Part shown: one piece after another, positions 6,317 through 9,712 of the stretch | Numbering within the stretch: position 1 is the first letter of the stretch | Layout of the letters: the number at the start of each line of letters is the position of its first letter | Source: JBLHKS01 sp047620505 | GTDB taxonomy: Bacteria > Verrucomicrobiota > Verrucomicrobiia > Verrucomicrobiales > DEV007 | Assembly: GCA_047620505.1 (NCBI GenBank) | Contig: JBLHKS010000249.1 | Span: forward strand, 1-9,712 | Length of the DNA: 9,712 nt | Direction: 5' to 3' | Made by a program: the position numbers and the translations under genes | Notes under the pieces: model-generated | What the model saw: the letters and a program-made list of their open reading frames with translations, nothing else | The model's database searches: none | Told to the model about the DNA's origin: nothing

Positions 6317-6785
6317 CGACGCCGACCGGCTCCACGATCTCGATTTCAACCGGCACGACTCCACCATTTACGAAATCGAGTTCATGCGCGACGCCGATCG
6401 TCACGTCGATAATTCGCCCATCGATATAGGGGCCTCGATCATTGATCCTGACGACTTTTTCGATCCCGTTCGATAAATTTTTGACCCGAACGTGAGTGCC
6501 CATCGGCAAAGTTTTGTGCGCCGCCGTGTCTGCCCAATTATTGAGCGTTTCGCCGCTCGCCGTGTGCGTGCCGCCGTTGCATTTGATCTCATACCAGGAA
6601 GCGACGCCGTTCTCCATTTGGCCGGTTGGCTCGAAACCCGGCAGTTGCCAGGCCCCAGCAGCTGCTGAGCGATCGCGCCAAGACTCGATGCCAGACTTCA
6701 AGTCAGGGACGATGGAGCAACTGGTCGTCGACGATGCGATGACGACGGTCAGGAGCGCAAGAAGGGGGAAATGGAAACGCTTCAT
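6300..6785 (-). CDS. rlpA: RlpA-type septal ring lytic transglycosylase lipoprotein
   Basis: The predicted product has 161 residues from the ATG at 6785, which gives a compact signal peptide MKRFHFPLLALLTVVIASS. An in-frame ATG at 6812 would add nine residues. The signal ends TTSC with Cys at residue 23; Thr at -3 is unusual but tolerated for a lipobox. Residues about 24-58 are a spacer. Residues about 60-152 are the double-psi beta-barrel of RlpA: GVASWYEIKCNGGTHTASGE, then AAHKTLPMGTHVRVKNL, RINDRGPYIDGRIIDVT and a final VEIEIVEP. The putative catalytic pair, His90 in AHKTLPMGT and Asp116 in NDRGPY, is intact, matching RlpA enzymes that cleave glycan strands lacking stem peptides. There is no C-terminal SPOR domain, so septal targeting through denuded glycan is not predicted. 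Family identity is secure; the gene name follows the family. Confidence 0.9.
   Translation of the reverse strand: MKRFHFPLLALLTVVIASSTTSCSIVPDLKSGIESWRDRSAAAGAWQLPGFEPTGQMENGVASWYEIKCNGGTHTASGETLNNWADTAAHKTLPMGTHVRVKNLSNGIEKVVRINDRGPYIDGRIIDVTIGVAHELDFVNGGVVPVEIEIVEPVGVEESAS
6656..6667. repeat. Copy 4 of the 12-bp palindrome CAGCAGCTGCTG
   Basis: Perfect palindrome in the spacer of the RlpA lipoprotein gene, read on the minus strand TCA GCA GCT GCT GGG (Ser-Ala-Ala-Ala-Gly). Confidence 0.9.
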
Positions 6786-6881
6786 ACGGATTCTAGGGGT
6801 TAGAACGACCATTCAAGCAAAAATGAGAATCATCGCAAGAACGAAATTCATAAATTTCATAATTACTTGGACTGGTCGGGG

Positions 6882-6896
6882 CCACAAAGATTGTGG
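6882..6896. repeat. Short perfect hairpin CCACAA-AGA-TTGTGG
   Basis: A six-base perfect stem with a three-base loop lies about 100 bp upstream of the rlpA start. It could be an operator or simply a structured edge of the repeat-rich region. No T-run follows on the minus strand, which argues against a leftward terminator. Confidence 0.4.
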
Positions 6897-6967
6897 AAAA
6901 CGTAGTTAAGGGTCTCCGCACCCGCCACGGAACCCATTCAGATGACCGCGGCTTCCGCGACGCAGCT

Positions 6968-7134
6968 GTCATCCCGAGCCCGTCATCCCGAGCCTGCCGA
7001 GGGACCTCTGCGAGGACGTTTGACGCCCTGAACTCTTCAGCGCCACGAATTCCGCTGAAGGCGTGACCGACGATACCATTCAACCACGTTCACAAATCCC
7101 CGCTCGTGAGGTCCCTCGGCAGGCTCGGGATGAC
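6968..7134. repeat. Palindromic repeat element with 27-bp perfect inverted arms
   Basis: The left arm at 6982-7008 (begins GTCATCCCGAGCC, ends GGGACCTC) is the exact reverse complement of the right arm at 7108-7134. A partial extra copy of the arm's first 13 bases sits just outside the left arm at 6968-6980. The 99-bp interior has its own dyad TTCAGCG (7036-7042)/CGCTGAA (7053-7059), flanked by ACGCC (7023-7027)/GGCGT (7060-7064). Read as protein, the arms give EVPRQARDD, a phrase I recall from spurious ORFs in many bacterial genomes, so this is likely a dispersed MITE- or REP-like element. No target-site duplication is evident. Confidence 0.8.
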
Positions 7135-7161
7135 AATTCGGGTTGGCAGGAAGTCATCTCC

Positions 7162-7173
7162 CAGCAGTTGCTG
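7162..7173. repeat. One-mismatch copy of the 12-bp palindrome
   Basis: CAGCAGTTGCTG differs from CAGCAGCTGCTG by a single C-to-T change and lies outside any gene. Flanking C and G extend the imperfect dyad to 14 bases. Confidence 0.6.
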
Positions 7174-7210
7174 GCCCGCTCTGGGCGTCCATTTTGCGTA
7201 GTGAGCTCGG

Positions 7211-8206
7211 TTAATCTGGTAATTCAGCCAAAAGGAACTCGATCATTTGCTGATAAAGCTCGTCTCCGCCTTTCATCAGCACATTTCCGTGAGTTGCCGC
7301 CGGGATAATCTTCAATCGCTTCCCAACTCCCGGCACTTCGCGGAAAATTCGTCGAGCGTGCTCAACCGGAATCACGCCGTCCAATTCCGCGTGAATCAGC
7401 ATGACTGGAATCTTGAGAATCGAAGCCGAAACGAGCGGCTCCGCCCGAAAAAGGTTCGAGCCGGAATGTCGAGACGCCTCCAGAACCGTCAGCGCTCCAA
7501 ATCCCCTCCCCACCCTCGAAATCAGCCGCTCGCCGCGCAATTCAACCACCTCGCTGAGGTCCGCGAACGCACAAATACTGATCAGCGCCTCGATTCGCAA
7601 ATCAGCAGCTGCTGCCTGAATCGCGACCGCTGCACCGAGCGAAATTCCCCACAACGCGATCGGCCCTACCTCGGATCCGTGATTGGCAAGCGCCGAGTCG
7701 ATCACAGCCTTCATATCAAGCGTCTCCAAGCGGCCGTAAGTCGAAAAACGTCCCCCGCTCTGCCCATGCGCCCGCAGATCGACGGCCACACAATTGAAGC
7801 CGGCGGCGCAGAATCTCTCGGCGATCAAGAGATTGTCTTCCTTGCAGCCGCCGCGGCCGTGCAACAGGAAAACCGTCCCTCGTGGCTCAAGCCTGGCGCT
7901 CTCCGCGATCCCAAGCCGCGTCCGCATTCGCCGGAATTTCGCCGCCCTTCCCGGATGAGGATCCGCCGCCACCCACAGCGCACGAATTTCTGCTCCCTGC
8001 GCTCCGATAGCCTGGAACGGCTCGATCCGAAGCCCGAATTCGGCAGGGTCAGCCAGGATCTTCTCATGGTGCTCGTTCGGCGTCTTCCGATTTGGAATCA
8101 GCAAGCGTCTCGCCGCCAAGTGCGCCGTCGCCCAGATCCCGCTAGCTGCAAGAACGAGGAAAACGAGAAAGATCCGCCTGAATCGGACGCCGATGCGTTG
8201 TTTCAT
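7211..8206 (-). CDS. Membrane-anchored alpha/beta hydrolase
   Basis: The 331-residue product has a basic N-terminus and a hydrophobic segment (about 12-30), either an uncleaved anchor or a signal peptide. It then has an alpha/beta-hydrolase domain of the serine aminopeptidase S33/BAAT-like type. HGRGG (116-120) forms the oxyanion region, followed by AVDLRAHGQSGG. The nucleophile elbow is GISLG with Ser189, the acid is probably Asp276 in AELDGVIP, and the general base is His306 in ATHGN. The triad is complete, so the protein should be an active ester, amide or peptide hydrolase facing the periplasm. Insertions between the triad residues are short. The start has no Shine-Dalgarno sequence; a CATAAT -10-like hexamer lies on the minus strand at 8226-8231. 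It follows the DMFase-like gene by 81 bp on the same strand. Substrate is unknown. Confidence 0.9.
   Translation of the reverse strand: MKQRIGVRFRRIFLVFLVLAASGIWATAHLAARRLLIPNRKTPNEHHEKILADPAEFGLRIEPFQAIGAQGAEIRALWVAADPHPGRAAKFRRMRTRLGIAESARLEPRGTVFLLHGRGGCKEDNLLIAERFCAAGFNCVAVDLRAHGQSGGRFSTYGRLETLDMKAVIDSALANHGSEVGPIALWGISLGAAVAIQAAAADLRIEALISICAFADLSEVVELRGERLISRVGRGFGALTVLEASRHSGSNLFRAEPLVSASILKIPVMLIHAELDGVIPVEHARRIFREVPGVGKRLKIIPAATHGNVLMKGGDELYQQMIEFLLAELPD
7603..7614. repeat. Copy 5 of the 12-bp palindrome CAGCAGCTGCTG
   Basis: Perfect palindrome shortly after the nucleophile elbow in the alpha/beta-hydrolase gene, read on the minus strand GCA GCA GCT GCT GAT (Ala-Ala-Ala-Ala-Asp). 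Confidence 0.9.
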
Positions 8207-8225
8207 CCGGATGTCTACAGACCGG

Positions 8226-8231
8226 ATTATG
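8226..8231 (-). promoter_or_regulatory. Possible -10 element for the alpha/beta-hydrolase gene
   Basis: CATAAT on the minus strand, 19 bases before the ATG at 8206, matches the -10 consensus at five of six positions. No good -35 is found at 17 bases. A GGTGA-AG-TCACC dyad lies just upstream at 8239-8250. The gene could instead be read through from the DMFase-like gene. Confidence 0.2.
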
Positions 8232-8287
8232 AAGACCAGGTGAAGTCACCAGGAAAACGCAGTGAATGCCTTCAAAAAAGAGCGCGG

Positions 8288-9712
8288 CTACTCGATTGAT
8301 CGGTCGAGCAGGTTTTTCGTCATCCTTTGCACTCGAGCATCCGGCCCGTGCGGTCGACTCCAGTGGGACCAGGGAATCATGTGGCCGGGCGGACGGCTGA
8401 GGTCCTGACACCAGAAAATGGTCGAGGCGTTCCAGACGAAATTTCCCTTCGGGCCCGGGTAAATCGTCGCGGTCCAGTGCTGCGGGTTGACGCCGCCCTG
8501 CATCGCAGTCCCCTCCCCGATGACCTCCAAACCCGGGATGTCCTTCGGCGGATCGCCATGATATTCCCAGCCGATCAGACCAGGGACCGAGTCGCCCGCT
8601 TTCATCCCTGTTCCTTCGAAAATCCAGTGATCCGGCTTCGCACAGGTCCAGTCGCCGCCGCCGTTGACCGGTTCGACGTTTCGCGAGCCCATGAGGTAGC
8701 CCTCGTCCGGGCCGCGATGCGGAAACGGGCCGTGTCCCTTCTCGCGGCCTTCGGCGTATTTGTATTTCCCGCCGTAAGGCCCGCCTCGGAAGATAATACG
8801 GTTTTCGCGGCCGCCTTCGTCGCTAGCGCTGAAGGGCGAAACCCAGCAGACTGAGTTACCACTGAAGAACATCAGGTTGACGCCGTTCTCCCGCATCTTT
8901 AGCGCGTTATTATATTGTCGGATGTCCCAATATTCGTCGTGCCCGATGCTGAGAAAGCTTTTGTAGCGGCCAACAGCTGCTCGCGCGGGATCGATCATGT
9001 CGAGGTTCGAGCAGTAGGAAACATCGTAGCCTTCTTTCTCCATCCAGTAGGCAAACGGGTATTCGAAACAGAGCCACTCGCCGCTGCCGATTGATTGGGG
9101 ATTCTCGTAGATCTGGGAGTACTTTCCGTAGGGCCGATCGAAGCTGACGTCGGCCCACGGCCCCTGATTTCCCTTCGGATGAGTGTAGACTGAATACTTG
9201 TCGGGCCAAACGTTGTAGGCTTGCCAGGTGTTGTCGCTACATTGGAAGAGAAAGTCCGCCTTTCGATCGTCGCGGACGATGAAAACCACGTAGCTCTGCC
9301 AATAATCTTGCTTATTCTCGGCGGGCAACGTGGTGAGCCGGCCAAGGTAGACGCCGCTGACCCAGTCGTCGGGAATCGTGATCGTCGTAGTCGATTCCCA
9401 GTTGCATTCGATGAGGTGCCGGTCGCCACGTTTCGGTTCCGGCGTGGGCTGAGTTTTACCGGTGAACGGCCCGAGCGTGTCGATCAAGCGCGCCCCACGT
9501 CCACCGTAATAGCCAGTGCGGAAGATCTCGATTTTGAAATCGGCGACTGGGGCGGTGCTGACGAAAACGTCGAGTGACTCCCCTGCCCCGACCGATTGCT
9601 TCGAGCTGTAGCCTTCGATCCACGGGCAACGATGTCCGTCGCGTTTGTCGAGCCGAACGCGCGTCAGTTGCCAGTCGAGTGAGCCTTCTTTCGCATTTTC
9701 GGCAACGATCGG
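8288..9712 (-). CDS. DMFase large (beta) subunit-like protein, N-terminus beyond the window
   Basis: The frame is open to the last base, giving 474 visible C-terminal residues. An in-frame TTG at 9487 is not the start, because conserved sequence continues upstream: VAENAKEGSLDW near 9671-9706, IEGYSSKQSVGAGES near 9578-9619, and the family-typical RTGYYGGRGAR at 9488-9520. Downstream come a beta-rich part ending in DWVSGVYLGRL, then SYVVFIVRDD, the catalytic-domain motif GHDEYWD (about 8924-8944), FFSGN, and a closing region with GLIGWEY, WTATIYPGPKG and NLLDRSIE. This matches the N,N-dimethylformamidase beta-subunit family. Characterised DMFase uses a mononuclear iron site to hydrolyse dimethylformamide to formate and dimethylamine, together with a small subunit. 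No small-subunit gene is visible here, and family members outside DMF degraders have unknown substrates. A downstream alpha/beta hydrolase gene may be co-transcribed. Confidence 0.88.
   Translation of the reverse strand, partial: PIVAENAKEGSLDWQLTRVRLDKRDGHRCPWIEGYSSKQSVGAGESLDVFVSTAPVADFKIEIFRTGYYGGRGARLIDTLGPFTGKTQPTPEPKRGDRHLIECNWESTTTITIPDDWVSGVYLGRLTTLPAENKQDYWQSYVVFIVRDDRKADFLFQCSDNTWQAYNVWPDKYSVYTHPKGNQGPWADVSFDRPYGKYSQIYENPQSIGSGEWLCFEYPFAYWMEKEGYDVSYCSNLDMIDPARAAVGRYKSFLSIGHDEYWDIRQYNNALKMRENGVNLMFFSGNSVCWVSPFSASDEGGRENRIIFRGGPYGGKYKYAEGREKGHGPFPHRGPDEGYLMGSRNVEPVNGGGDWTCAKPDHWIFEGTGMKAGDSVPGLIGWEYHGDPPKDIPGLEVIGEGTAMQGGVNPQHWTATIYPGPKGNFVWNASTIFWCQDLSRPPGHMIPWSHWSRPHGPDARVQRMTKNLLDRSIE

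Larger units (their letters stand above)
6786..7210. other. 425-bp gene-free region with inverted repeats
   Basis: Between the starts/ends of two minus-strand genes I see no believable coding sequence. The part nearest the RlpA gene (6786-6870) is AT-rich, with a TTCATAA direct repeat, and should hold the rlpA promoter. The middle and right parts hold a hairpin at 6882-6896, a short CGCGG/CCGCG dyad at 6947-6959, a large inverted-repeat element at 6968-7134 and a near-copy of the 12-bp palindrome at 7162-7173. Short open frames across it include the repeat itself in translation and look spurious. Confidence 0.7.

Noticed and set aside
4647..6676. Two copies of the HIP1 octamer GCGATCGC (4647-4654, 6669-6676)
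   Set aside because: Two copies of an 8-mer in GC-rich coding DNA is not remarkable, unlike the five copies of the 12-mer.
6793..7083. Minus-strand 96-codon frame over the intergenic repeat
   Set aside because: It contains the repeat phrase EVPRQARDD and otherwise has no protein-like character; it looks like a repeat-derived false ORF. The plus-strand frame at 7063-7308 is rejected for the same reason.
7247..8299. Long plus-strand open frame (350 codons)
   Set aside because: It is the antisense shadow of the alpha/beta hydrolase, whose minus-strand frame has a complete catalytic triad. The plus-strand product is Arg/Pro/Ser-rich without domain-like features.
1..9712. tRNA, rRNA, CRISPR arrays, transposase genes
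   Set aside because: I looked and saw no cloverleaf-like sequence, regularly spaced direct repeats or transposase motifs in the window.

Overview
The window looks like a chromosomal segment of a moderately GC-rich, Gram-negative-type bacterium. Several features point to Verrucomicrobiota or a relative in the PVC group. There is a DUF1080 (3-keto-disaccharide hydrolase-type) lipoprotein and a DMFase-large-subunit-like protein. There are several lipoproteins and secreted proteins. Most starts lack a clear Shine-Dalgarno sequence. There is also a dispersed inverted-repeat element whose translation contains the phrase EVPRQARDD, which I recall from spurious ORFs in many genomes. The phylum is an inference; no rRNA or tRNA gene is present to settle it.

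Layout. (1) 57-855, plus strand: a zinc-finger/HTH protein of the MqsA/YgiT type whose stop overlaps the start of a small DUF3467-like protein with a histone-like Lys/Ala tail. (2) 997-2355, minus strand: a secreted protein of unknown family, then a DUF1080 lipoprotein. (3) 2529-4387, plus strand: a two-gene unit joined by an ATGA overlap, with a soluble zinc-ribbon/TPM-like protein followed by a membrane-anchored TPM-like protein. (4) 4394-4747, minus strand: a MazG-type nucleotide pyrophosphohydrolase, divergent from a small ABM-like (ferredoxin-fold) protein at 4796-5143. (5) 5205-6284, plus strand: a calcineurin-like phosphoesterase with an unusual basic linker and C-terminal membrane helix. 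It converges on an RlpA-type lipoprotein (6300-6785, minus) across what looks like a terminator. (6) 6786-7210: 425 bp without a gene, carrying a 27-bp perfect inverted repeat and internal hairpins. (7) 7211-9712, minus strand: a membrane-anchored alpha/beta hydrolase preceded by a DMFase-beta-like protein whose N-terminus lies beyond the window.

The genes do not form one pathway. Most look like housekeeping or envelope functions: cell-wall remodelling (RlpA), nucleotide sanitation (MazG), membrane-linked TPM proteins and envelope hydrolases. The 57-855 pair is the most accessory-looking part.

The strongest unexplained signal is the perfect 12-bp palindrome CAGCAGCTGCTG. It occurs five times (1587, 3139, 5398, 6656, 7603) in five unrelated genes on both strands. 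Each copy is read in the same codon phase (Ala-Ala-Ala), and there is a one-mismatch copy in the intergenic region. It resembles a highly iterated palindrome such as cyanobacterial HIP1, but a codon-preference explanation has to be excluded.
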